A DNA stretch of 15,075 nt from NCBI GenBank assembly GCA_964495555.1, contig CAZBWA010000044.1:1-15075 (forward strand), given 5' to 3'. This document shows positions 6,019-12,756 of the stretch, in pieces (position 1 is the stretch's first letter; the number at the start of each line of letters is the position of its first letter). The notes beneath the pieces are model-generated. The model was given only the letters and a program-made list of their open reading frames with translations. It was not told where the DNA came from and searched no databases. A program made the position numbers and the translations under genes. The stretch comes from VGCC01 sp964495555 (GTDB taxonomy: Bacteria; Actinomycetota; Actinomycetes; S36-B12).

Positions 6019-7034
6019 GCGACGACCGACTCCATCGTTCCGGCGATGTCGGTCTCGCCGTGGCGGACGATGACGGTCGCACCGTCCGGCGTACTGCGAC
6101 GCACCACCACGGTGGCCAACGGACCCACTTCGTAGTGGCGTACCGCGCTCGCCACCCAACCGATCTCCGCCCCGTCGAGCATGACCGGATCGCCGTGAGC
6201 GGGGAGCACCTCCTCGCTGCCGTCGAGGTGGACCAACGCGAGGCGGCGCGGTGGCCTGCCCAGATTGTGGACGCGGGCCACGGCCTCCTGGCCGCGGTAA
6301 CACCCCTTGGATAGGTGCACCGCGGGGCCGATCCACCCCACCTCGTGCGGGAGGGTGCGGTGATCGGTCTCGAAACCCATGCGCGGGACCGCCGCGGCGA
6401 CGCGGAGTGCGTTCCACGCCCAGGTTCCCGCGACGTCGCCGCTCAGGCGTGCGGGTGCATCAGCACGCGTGACGATCACCTCGCGTCCCGGGAAGTCCGC
6501 GGGACGCTGCGGTACGTACTTATCGGCGGTTCCCCCGCGATCGCTGCCCGCGTCCACGCGGCCGGTCCCGGCGAAGTCGGCCGGCTCCAGCCAGGTCGGA
6601 TGGTCGGGATCGCTCTGCTGCACGGGCTCCCAGATCACGGCGTAGTCCGCCGAGCGGTCCTCGATCTCCACGCGCGTCATGAACTTCATGGACTCCAGGT
6701 ACGCGACGAGTCCGTCTGCCGTTCCAGGTTGCGTGATGATCCACGTCGTCGTCCCGTCGTCGACGAGGTGGAGTTCGTACTCCACGTGCCCGTGGGGGCT
6801 GAGGATCAACGCCAGCGCACTCCCACCCGGCTCCAGGCGCTCCAGATGCTGTGTCGTCAATGCATGTAGCCAGGTCAGCCGATCCGGTCCGGTGATCGTC
6901 ACCACGTCGAAATGGGAGAGATCCACTGCACCGCGGCCCGCCGCGAGCATGCGCTGCTCTCCGTGCGGGTCGCCGTAGTGCCAGGCAACGCCCGCGTCCC
7001 GGTCACCGTCGGGCGGGGGCACCCCGCGCGTCAC
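6015..7034 (-). CDS. ygfZ: YgfZ/GcvT-fold folate-binding protein (Fe-S cluster maintenance)
   Basis: A 339-aa protein of the YgfZ (COG0354) family, related to the glycine cleavage T protein. It supports assembly or repair of certain Fe-S enzymes with a folate cofactor. The diagnostic motif K-G-C-Y-R-G-Q-E is present with Cys245. The N-terminal DLSHFDVVTITGPDRLTWLHALTTQ and the late GWVASAVRH strand follow the family pattern. I chose GTG 7034: it overlaps the nur stop as GTGA and has a purine-rich GAGGAAG upstream. The in-frame extension to 7196 lies inside nur and shows no family features. Lowest gene of the minus-strand operon headed by the hydrolase. Ends in a 4-bp convergent overlap with dtd. 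Confidence 0.92.
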   Translation of the reverse strand: MTRGVPPPDGDRDAGVAWHYGDPHGEQRMLAAGRGAVDLSHFDVVTITGPDRLTWLHALTTQHLERLEPGGSALALILSPHGHVEYELHLVDDGTTTWIITQPGTADGLVAYLESMKFMTRVEIEDRSADYAVIWEPVQQSDPDHPTWLEPADFAGTGRVDAGSDRGGTADKYVPQRPADFPGREVIVTRADAPARLSGDVAGTWAWNALRVAAAVPRMGFETDHRTLPHEVGWIGPAVHLSKGCYRGQEAVARVHNLGRPPRRLALVHLDGSEEVLPAHGDPVMLDGAEIGWVASAVRHYEVGPLATVVVRRSTPDGATVIVRHGETDIAGTMESVVA

Positions 7035-7477
7035 AGTGGGTCTTCCTCGATGTCCTCCGGCATGCGGTCCCGGCACGAGAGGCAGCGACCGTGGATAGAG
7101 ACATGCGAGATGTCGGTGGAGAACCCGTAGGAGGAATCCAGTTCGCCGATGAACGGATCGGCGACCGATGCCGGGATGCTGCTGACCGATCCGCACATAT
7201 CGCAGACCAGATGGATGTGGACGTGCTCGTCCACCGCGTGGTACGTCGGGGCACCGTGTCCGATGTGTGCGTGAGTGACGAGTCCGACCGCCTCGAGTAC
7301 CTCGAGCGTTCGATACACGGTGGAGAGGTTCACGCCGCTCGCTGTCGACTGCACCTCGAGCAGGATCTCCTCGGGCGTGGCGTGGCGAAGCCGATCGACG
7401 GCCTCGAGGACGAGCTGGCGCTGCGGGGTCACGCGGTAACCGCGCTCACGCAGAACTGCCTCCCACCCGTCACTCAT
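7031..7477 (-). CDS. nur: Fur-family metalloregulator, probable nickel regulator Nur
   Basis: A 148-aa Fur-family repressor. Residues 1-80 form the winged helix (GYRVTPQRQLVLEAV, then NLSTVYRTLEVLEAVGLV). The C-terminal part is the metal and dimer domain, with Cys92/Cys95 and Cys132/Cys135 for structural zinc. Regulatory histidines are His32, His69, His71, His85, His87, His89 and His125. From memory, Streptomyces coelicolor Nur uses His33/86/88/90 (M-site) and His70/72/126 (Ni-site), so every ligand matches with a constant offset of one. Nur represses nickel uptake and sodF when nickel is available. The 5' end overlaps the nitrobindin gene by 8 bp and the 3' end overlaps ygfZ by 4 bp. Fur and Zur are less likely because they lack the two extra His at 69/71. 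Confidence 0.8.
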   Translation of the reverse strand: MSDGWEAVLRERGYRVTPQRQLVLEAVDRLRHATPEEILLEVQSTASGVNLSTVYRTLEVLEAVGLVTHAHIGHGAPTYHAVDEHVHIHLVCDMCGSVSSIPASVADPFIGELDSSYGFSTDISHVSIHGRCLSCRDRMPEDIEEDPL

Positions 7478-8003
7478 CGAGATCTCCCACCACGGGCGTC
7501 AGGGTCGCGGCCAGGTGGTTGGTCATCGCATGCCCCATCGCCGCCATGTCGTAGGTCCACAGCAGACGGCCGTCGACGAGACCGTAGAGGCGCTCGCCGC
7601 CCGTGTACTCCTTCGCGGAGTCGGTCCGGGCCACCACGTCGGTCTTCAGTGTCGCGCGAGCTCCCGTGATGACCGCGTTCTCGATCCCCGTGACCTCGAT
7701 GGTCCCCAGCCAGATCTCGGCGTAGCCGGTCGGGTGCGCGAGGGTCACCTCGACGTGGTTGTCGGGGCGGGGACGCCAGAAGCCCGCCTCAGTGCCCAGG
7801 GGGCGCACGCGATTGCCGTCGTCATCGAGCATCCACGTCCGGGAGAAGTACGAGAGGAAGGGACGACCGTCGCAGCGGAACACCGCCTCCTGACCGAAGC
7901 GGAAGTCGTCGATCGACGGGTACTGGCCCGTGCCCACTCCCACCCAGGACCCGATCAACCAGGACAACGGGATGATCGGCTCGGGAAGCTCCCCCGCGGA
8001 CAC
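7470..8003 (-). CDS. Nitrobindin / FABP-like heme-binding beta-barrel protein
   Basis: A 177-aa protein of the UPF0678 (DUF1794, THAP4-like) family, a ten-stranded beta-barrel. The N-terminal G-x-W-x-G-x-G motif (GSWVGVGTG, residues 18-26) is diagnostic. The C-terminal MGHAMTNHLAATL supplies His158 and His163, one of which should be the axial heme ligand. Characterised nitrobindins bind ferric heme and scavenge or isomerise reactive nitrogen species; the actinobacterial paralogue Rv0813c was first described as fatty-acid-binding-like. I chose GTG 8003 because it sits just after the stop of the 33-aa gene (TAGACGTG) and puts the motif near the N-terminus. The open frame to 8144 reads through that gene. 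A GGGGG run upstream may act as ribosome site. The stop lies 5 bases into nur. Confidence 0.85.
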   Translation of the reverse strand: MSAGELPEPIIPLSWLIGSWVGVGTGQYPSIDDFRFGQEAVFRCDGRPFLSYFSRTWMLDDDGNRVRPLGTEAGFWRPRPDNHVEVTLAHPTGYAEIWLGTIEVTGIENAVITGARATLKTDVVARTDSAKEYTGGERLYGLVDGRLLWTYDMAAMGHAMTNHLAATLTPVVGDLDE

Positions 8004-8005
8004 GT

Positions 8006-8107
8006 CTACCCCCGGCCCTTGAAGAGCCTGAAGACCACGGTGACGCTGAACCATGCGACCAACGCGATGGCCACGATCAACAGTCCCGTCGTGAAGATCT
8101 CCAGCAC
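8006..8107 (-). CDS. 33-aa single-pass membrane microprotein
   Basis: GTG 8107 to TAG 8006 encodes 33 residues: a short N-terminus (MLEIFTTG), a hydrophobic helix of about 18 residues (LLIVAIALVAWFSVTVVF) and a basic end (RLFKGRG), giving a helix with the positive side expected in the cytoplasm. It fits exactly into the otherwise empty 113-base gap between the hydrolase (9 bases upstream) and nitrobindin (2 bases downstream). It is in a different frame from the open extension of nitrobindin. No clear Shine-Dalgarno precedes the GTG, so it would rely on coupling to the hydrolase. I recall similar tiny membrane ORFs near this locus in other actinobacteria but cannot check. Function unknown. Confidence 0.62.
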   Translation of the reverse strand: MLEIFTTGLLIVAIALVAWFSVTVVFRLFKGRG

Positions 8108-8116
8108 GGTGCCACA

Positions 8117-8896
8117 TTACAGCGGCGCAGGCTGCCGACCCCACAGCGCGATTCGCTCAACCCACTCCTCGCTGATGCCCGATTCGGCGTGCCGCAATCC
8201 CGGCACGATCACGACCGAGCGTCGGGGATTGTGTGCGGATGCGCGCTCCAGGGCACGTGGATGCTCGAGTGGGAAGTAATGGTCGATGTCTCCATGCACG
8301 ACGAGGAACGGGATGTCGATCAGGGCCGCGGACTCCTCGGGGGATGCGGGATAGGGCATCGACCACGGACGCTGCGTGATCCTCGTCCCCCGCGCACGCA
8401 GGGCGAGGCGTCCTGCCGGACTCTCGACGAGAGCGTGGACGATGCGCATGATCCGCGTTCCGCGGTAGAACCAGAAGGCTGGTGCGCTGACACTCACCAC
8501 CGCGTCCACCGGATGCACGGGAGTGTGCCGCTCGGCGGCGGCGCCCGCGGCATGCCGCACCACGACCGCCCCGCCCATCGAGAAGCCGATCGTCACGACG
8601 CGTTCGGCACCCTGGCTGCGTGCGTAGGCGACCGCCGCGTCGACATCGAGCACCTCGTCCATGCCCAGGGTCGTGGCGCCACCCGAGGTGCCGTGTCCAC
8701 GCATGTCGATCGCGCAGACAGATCCGTGTCGCTGGAGGACGTCGACGATGGCCGTCATCCGCTCCGTGCCACGACTGCCGGTGAATCCGTGTGCGACGAC
8801 GAACGCGGTCTCCGAGGAGCGGGGCAGCCAGGTGGCCGCGATCTCGACTCCATCGGCTGCCCGGAGGCGGACGTCTGCCACGGGAGGATTGTTCAC
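8117..8896 (-). CDS. Alpha/beta-hydrolase fold protein
   Basis: A 259-aa serine hydrolase. The triad is visible: nucleophile Ser106 in the elbow GFSMGG, acid Asp203 or Asp205 in VVHGDIDHYFP, and base His236 in GLRHAES. The oxyanion-side HGFTGS (residues 36-41) and DMRGHGTSGG follow the esterase/lipase pattern. There is no signal peptide, so it is likely cytoplasmic. The substrate cannot be read from the sequence. GTG start at 8896 is the only reasonable one, since the open frame begins there; no Shine-Dalgarno is obvious. It is the first gene of the minus-strand operon ending in nur and ygfZ and is divergent from glnR across 46 bases. Confidence 0.85.
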   Translation of the reverse strand: MNNPPVADVRLRAADGVEIAATWLPRSSETAFVVAHGFTGSRGTERMTAIVDVLQRHGSVCAIDMRGHGTSGGATTLGMDEVLDVDAAVAYARSQGAERVVTIGFSMGGAVVVRHAAGAAAERHTPVHPVDAVVSVSAPAFWFYRGTRIMRIVHALVESPAGRLALRARGTRITQRPWSMPYPASPEESAALIDIPFLVVHGDIDHYFPLEHPRALERASAHNPRRSVVIVPGLRHAESGISEEWVERIALWGRQPAPL

Positions 8897-8912
8897 CAGG
8901 GGTCCACTATCC
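8891..8912 (+). promoter_or_regulatory. PHO-box-like direct repeat between the hydrolase and glnR
   Basis: GTTCACC (8891-8897) is followed exactly 11 bases later by GTCCACT (8902-8908), a 5/7 match. Streptomyces PhoP binds 11-nt direct repeats whose conserved part is GTTCACC, and glnR is a reported PhoP-linked gene there. The first heptamer overlaps the hydrolase GTG codon on the other strand. A possible -10 for glnR (TATCCT, 8908-8913) lies in the second repeat, suggesting repression. Two units only, by eye. Confidence 0.4.
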
Positions 8913-8942
8913 TGACGCCTTCACTCGGGACGGGGAGGCAGC

Positions 8943-9674
8943 ATGCGCCTGATCCTCCTCACGCGCGGCATGGAGTCCAGTGCGGAGGTCCTGCCCTCAC
9001 TCGCCCTACTCGCCCACCACGTCCGCACGATGGCAGCGGAGCCGACGGCCCTTCTCAGCGCTCCGGATGCCGACGCCCTGCTCGTCGACGGCCGACGTGA
9101 TCTGCCAGCGGTGCGCAGCTTCACCCGGCTGCTCCGCCAGGGCGGGATCACCCAGCCCGTCCTCCTCATCGCGACCGAGGGCGGACTCCCGGCCATCCAG
9201 TGGGACTGGGGGATGGACGAGATCGTCCTCGACACCTGTTCACCGGCCGAGCTCGAAGCACGACTCCGCCTCAGCGTCGCGCGCACCGCGGCGCCCGGAT
9301 CGTCTCCCGCGGACGCGACCGAGGAGATCCGCAGTGGTGACCTGCACGTGGACGAGGGTGCCTACAGCGCGACCCTCAAGGGCCGACCGCTCGACCTCAC
9401 GTTCAAGGAGTTCGAACTGCTGAAGTTCCTCGCGCAGCATCCTGGGCGGGTGTTCACGCGCGCGGTGCTCCTGCAGGAGGTGTGGGGATACGACTACTTC
9501 GGTGGCACGCGCACCGTCGATGTCCATGTCCGCCGGCTCCGGGCGAAACTCGGGGTGGAATACGAATCCCTGATCGGCACCGTGCGGAACGTGGGCTACC
9601 GATTCGTACCCGAGCGTCCAGATTCCTCGACCCTCGCCTCCCTCGACGCCGATGACTCCGCCTACATCCGGTGA
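8943..9674 (+). CDS. glnR: GlnR-type orphan response regulator of nitrogen metabolism
   Basis: A 243-aa OmpR-type regulator. The N-terminal receiver-like domain (about 1-115) contains LLVDGRRDL, with Asp49 at the position of the conserved but unphosphorylated GlnR aspartate. The acidic pair expected near residue 10 of a true receiver is absent (LLTRGMES). The C-terminal winged helix (about 125-225) has RPLDLTFKEFELLKFLAQHPGRVFTR and the recognition region TRTVDVHVRRLRAKLG, nearly identical to Streptomyces and Mycobacterium GlnR. It controls glnA, amtB and nitrite/nitrate genes in those hosts. GGAGG at 8934-8938 precedes the ATG by 4 bases. No histidine kinase is nearby. The glnR-mshD order also matches M. 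tuberculosis Rv0818-Rv0819, where glnR precedes mshD. Confidence 0.9.
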   Translation: MRLILLTRGMESSAEVLPSLALLAHHVRTMAAEPTALLSAPDADALLVDGRRDLPAVRSFTRLLRQGGITQPVLLIATEGGLPAIQWDWGMDEIVLDTCSPAELEARLRLSVARTAAPGSSPADATEEIRSGDLHVDEGAYSATLKGRPLDLTFKEFELLKFLAQHPGRVFTRAVLLQEVWGYDYFGGTRTVDVHVRRLRAKLGVEYESLIGTVRNVGYRFVPERPDSSTLASLDADDSAYIR

Positions 9675-10593
9675 CGGTGACGTCGCACAGATAGAGGTGC
9701 GCGAGCGCCTCGACGAAGCCGAGGTGACGGCGGTCACCGATCTCGTGCGCTCGGCGACGAGCGTCGACGGGGTCTCCCCCCTCAGCGAGCACGTGTGGTT
9801 GCACCTGCGTCACGGGGGCGACGATCACGATCACCACTTCCTCGTGCGCGATGCGCGGCGCGCGGTGGTCGGTTACGCGCACCTGGACACGACCGATGCG
9901 GTAGCCGGTTCCTCCGCGGAATTGGTGATCTCCCCCGACTCGCGACGCCAGGGTCTCGGGCGCATGCTCGTCGAGCGCCTGATCACCGCGAGTCCCGATG
10001 GGCGCCTGCGATTGTGGTCGCACAGCGAGGGGGACGCGGCCTCCGCGCTGGCGACGAGCATGGGCTTCGACACGCTGCGCGTGCTGTGGCAGATGCGGCG
10101 CTCACTGCGTTCCCCGCTCCCGGAGACGCCGGCGACCCCCGGTGTGGACATCCGCCCCTTCCGCCCGGGGATCGACGACGAGGCCTGGTTGGACCTGAAC
10201 GCCCGCGCCTTCGCCACCCTTCCCGATCAGGGCTCGTGGACCCACGCGGACCTCGCGGCTCGGATGGCCGAGCCGTGGTTCGACCCCTCCGGGTTCCTCC
10301 TGGCGTGGTCCGGCGACGCGCTCGTCGGCTTCCACTGGACCAAGGTGCACGGGGAGGACCACCACCGGCACGCACCCATCGGGGAGGTCTACGTCCTCGG
10401 CGTCGACCCGCAGTGGCAGGGCCACGGTCTCGGCCAGGCGCTGACCCTGGCCGGGTTGCTCCACCTGCGCGAGCGCGGACTGGACCAGGTGATGCTCTAC
10501 GTGGACAACACCAACCAGGCCGCCATCGACCTCTACACCCGCCTCGGGTTCCTCCGGTGGGACACCGACGTGCTCTACCGCCGCTCCGGCTGA
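9652..10593 (+). CDS. mshD: MshD, mycothiol synthase (last step of mycothiol synthesis)
   Basis: A 313-aa protein with two tandem GNAT domains that acetylates Cys-GlcN-Ins with acetyl-CoA to give mycothiol. The N-terminal GNAT (about 1-145) has VISPDSRRQGLGRMLVE. The C-terminal, catalytic GNAT (about 160-313) has VYVLGVDPQWQGHGLGQAL (the Q-x-x-G-x-G pyrophosphate loop) and ends LYVDNTNQAAIDLYTRLGF, both typical of MshD. The ATG at 9652 lies 23 bp inside glnR and has no clear Shine-Dalgarno. An internal GTG at 9697 is an alternative, but would cut the first strand of domain one. The overlap implies translational coupling to glnR. With mshA at the left end, two of the four mycothiol genes are in this window; mshB and mshC are not. 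Confidence 0.92.
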   Translation: MTPPTSGDGDVAQIEVRERLDEAEVTAVTDLVRSATSVDGVSPLSEHVWLHLRHGGDDHDHHFLVRDARRAVVGYAHLDTTDAVAGSSAELVISPDSRRQGLGRMLVERLITASPDGRLRLWSHSEGDAASALATSMGFDTLRVLWQMRRSLRSPLPETPATPGVDIRPFRPGIDDEAWLDLNARAFATLPDQGSWTHADLAARMAEPWFDPSGFLLAWSGDALVGFHWTKVHGEDHHRHAPIGEVYVLGVDPQWQGHGLGQALTLAGLLHLRERGLDQVMLYVDNTNQAAIDLYTRLGFLRWDTDVLYRRSG

Positions 10594-10616
10594 CCCCCGA
10601 GAACCGCCCGACCGTC

Positions 10617-10623
10617 GTTCACC
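10617..10623 (+). promoter_or_regulatory. Single PHO-box heptamer upstream of ppk1
   Basis: GTTCACC lies in the 51-base mshD-ppk1 gap, 21 bases before the GTG start. Streptomyces ppk is a PhoP target and the heptamer equals the PHO-box core, but no second repeat unit is found 11 bases away on either side (GCCCGAC upstream matches only 3 of 7). Weak evidence. Confidence 0.22.
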
Positions 10624-10644
10624 TCCTTATGGGAGCATCGCTAG

Positions 10645-12756
10645 GTGGCCATCCAGGACACCGCGACGCTCACCGCCCTCGAGGACCCCGACCAGTCGAA
10701 GGACCGGCGGTTCCTCGACCGGGAGCTGTCCTGGCTCGCCTTCAACCAGCGGGTCCTCGAACTTGCCGAGGACGAGCAGCTGCCCCTCCTCGACCGGACC
10801 AAGTTCGTCGCCATCTTCGCGAGCAACATGGACGAGTTCTTCATGGTGCGCGTGGCCGGTCTCAAGCGTCGCATCGCGACCGGCATCGCGCGTCCGTCCG
10901 CGAGTGGGCGCGGGCCGAAGGAGGTACTAGAGGGGATCTGGAAGCGGGCGTACGAACTCCAGGTCGCGCAGTCGGACCTGTTCGCCCGGGTGATCCGGCC
11001 AGACCTCGACCGCAACGGGATCGCGATCCTGGCGTGGGACGAGCTGACGCCCCTCGAGAAGAAGGAGATGGACCTCCTCTTCGACTCGACCGTGTTCCCG
11101 GTGCTGACCCCGCTGGCCGTGGATCCCTCACACCCCTTCCCCTACATCAGCGGCCTCTCCCTCAACCTCGCCGTGGTGGTCCGGAATCCGCTCACCGGGA
11201 CCACGCTGTTCGCGCGCGTCAAGGTGCCGCCCCTGCTGCCGCGATTCCTCGAAGTGGGACCCCAGCGCTACGTCGCACTCGAGGACGTGATCGCGGCCCA
11301 TCTCAGCGATCTCTTCCCCGGCATGGAGATCGTGGAGCACCACGCCTTCCGCGTCACGCGTAACGAGGACGTCGAGGTCGAGGAGGACGACGCCGAGAAC
11401 CTGCTCAAGGCGTTGGAGCGGGAGTTGGTGCGTCGTCGCTTCGGCCCCGCGGTGCGCCTCGAGGTCGTCGAGGACATCCCGCACCACGTCCTGGAGTTGC
11501 TCGTCAGCGAACTCGACGTCAGCGACCAGGAGGTGTTCCGTCTTCCCGGGCCGCTGGACCCCACCGGACTGTGGACACTGGTGAACCTCGATCGTCCGGA
11601 GTTGAAGCAGCCCAAGTTCGTTCCGCGGACCTCACGTCAACTCTCGGGAGTCGAGACCGCGACCGCGCCGGACATCATGGCTGTGGTGCGGGAGCGCGAT
11701 GTCCTGCTGCACCACCCGTACGACGCGTTCTCCACCTCCGTGCAGTTGTTCTTGGAGCAGGCGGCCGCCGACCCCAACGTCCTCGCAATCAAGCAGACCC
11801 TCTATCGCACATCGGGTGACTCCCCCATCGTCGATGCCCTGATCCGTGCCGCCGAGAGCGGCAAGCAGGTTCTCGCACTCGTGGAGATCAAGGCCCGCTT
11901 CGACGAGCAGAACAACATCGAGTGGGCACGCAAACTCGAACAGGCCGGCGTGCACGTCGTCTACGGACTGGTCGGCCTCAAGACGCACAGCAAGTTATCC
12001 ATGGTGGTCCGCAACGACGGTGACCAATTGCGTAGGTATTGCCACATCGGAACCGGCAACTACCACCCGAAGACCGCGCGACTGTACGAGGACTTCGGAC
12101 TCCTCACCTGCAACCCCGACGTCGGTGAGGATGTGTCCAACCTCTTCAACGTGCTGTCCGGCTACTCGATGAACACCGACTACAAGCGACTCCTCGTCGC
12201 GCCGCACTCGGTGCGCTCGGGGCTCATCGAGCGGATCGATCGCGAGATCGAGCACAAGCGCGAGGGGCGCCCCGCCGGCATCCGCTTCAAGTGCAACTCG
12301 ATCGTGGACGAGGCCATCATCGACGCGCTCTATCGCGCCTCGAAGGCGGGCGTCTCCGTCGAGATCTTCGTTCGGGGCATCTGCGCCCTGCGCCCGGGGG
12401 TGCCGGGACTCAGTGACAACGTCCGCGTGGTCAGCATCCTCGGACGATTCCTCGAGCACTCACGCGCGTACTGCTTCGTGAACGGAGGCAACCCCTCGGT
12501 CTGGATCGGGTCCGCCGACCTCATGCACCGGAACCTGGATCGTCGCGTGGAGACGCTGGTGAGCCTCATCGATCCCGAGCAGATCGCGGACGTCGAGTCC
12601 CTCCTGGACTTCGCCTTCGATCCCGGAACCGCCCGGTGGGAACTCACAACCGATGGCACGTGGACGCGCTATCTCCTGGATCCTCAGGGCCATCATCTCC
12701 GTGAGTACCAGGAGACGCTCATCGACATGACGAGCAAGCGCGGATTGTCGCTGTGA
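10645..12756 (+). CDS. ppk1: Polyphosphate kinase 1
   Basis: A 703-aa PPK1 that reversibly transfers the ATP gamma-phosphate onto polyphosphate. The order is an N-terminal domain (FLDRELSWLAFNQRVLELA), a head domain (FVAIFASNMDEFFMVRV) and two phospholipase-D-like domains. The autophosphorylated histidine is His467 in CHIGTGNYHPKTARLYED, and the second active-site histidine is His605 in RFLEHSRAY. KTHSK (His448) and the KQTLYRTSGDSPIV nucleotide segment are also present. GTG start at 10645, with GGGAG at 10631-10635 spaced 9 bases. Codon 451 is the rare TTA. The stop overlaps the CYTH-CHAD start by 4 bp (GTGA), tying it to two downstream phosphate-polymer proteins. Confidence 0.97.
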   Translation: MAIQDTATLTALEDPDQSKDRRFLDRELSWLAFNQRVLELAEDEQLPLLDRTKFVAIFASNMDEFFMVRVAGLKRRIATGIARPSASGRGPKEVLEGIWKRAYELQVAQSDLFARVIRPDLDRNGIAILAWDELTPLEKKEMDLLFDSTVFPVLTPLAVDPSHPFPYISGLSLNLAVVVRNPLTGTTLFARVKVPPLLPRFLEVGPQRYVALEDVIAAHLSDLFPGMEIVEHHAFRVTRNEDVEVEEDDAENLLKALERELVRRRFGPAVRLEVVEDIPHHVLELLVSELDVSDQEVFRLPGPLDPTGLWTLVNLDRPELKQPKFVPRTSRQLSGVETATAPDIMAVVRERDVLLHHPYDAFSTSVQLFLEQAAADPNVLAIKQTLYRTSGDSPIVDALIRAAESGKQVLALVEIKARFDEQNNIEWARKLEQAGVHVVYGLVGLKTHSKLSMVVRNDGDQLRRYCHIGTGNYHPKTARLYEDFGLLTCNPDVGEDVSNLFNVLSGYSMNTDYKRLLVAPHSVRSGLIERIDREIEHKREGRPAGIRFKCNSIVDEAIIDALYRASKAGVSVEIFVRGICALRPGVPGLSDNVRVVSILGRFLEHSRAYCFVNGGNPSVWIGSADLMHRNLDRRVETLVSLIDPEQIADVESLLDFAFDPGTARWELTTDGTWTRYLLDPQGHHLREYQETLIDMTSKRGLSL

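Noticed and set aside
7035..7196. Upstream extension of ygfZ
   Set aside because: Lies inside nur. The GTG at 7034 has a GTGA overlap, a ribosome site and the normal family start.
9795..11363. 522-aa plus-strand open frame over mshD and ppk1
   Set aside because: Arg/Pro/Gly/Ala-rich shadow frame with no motif, overlapping two well-supported genes.
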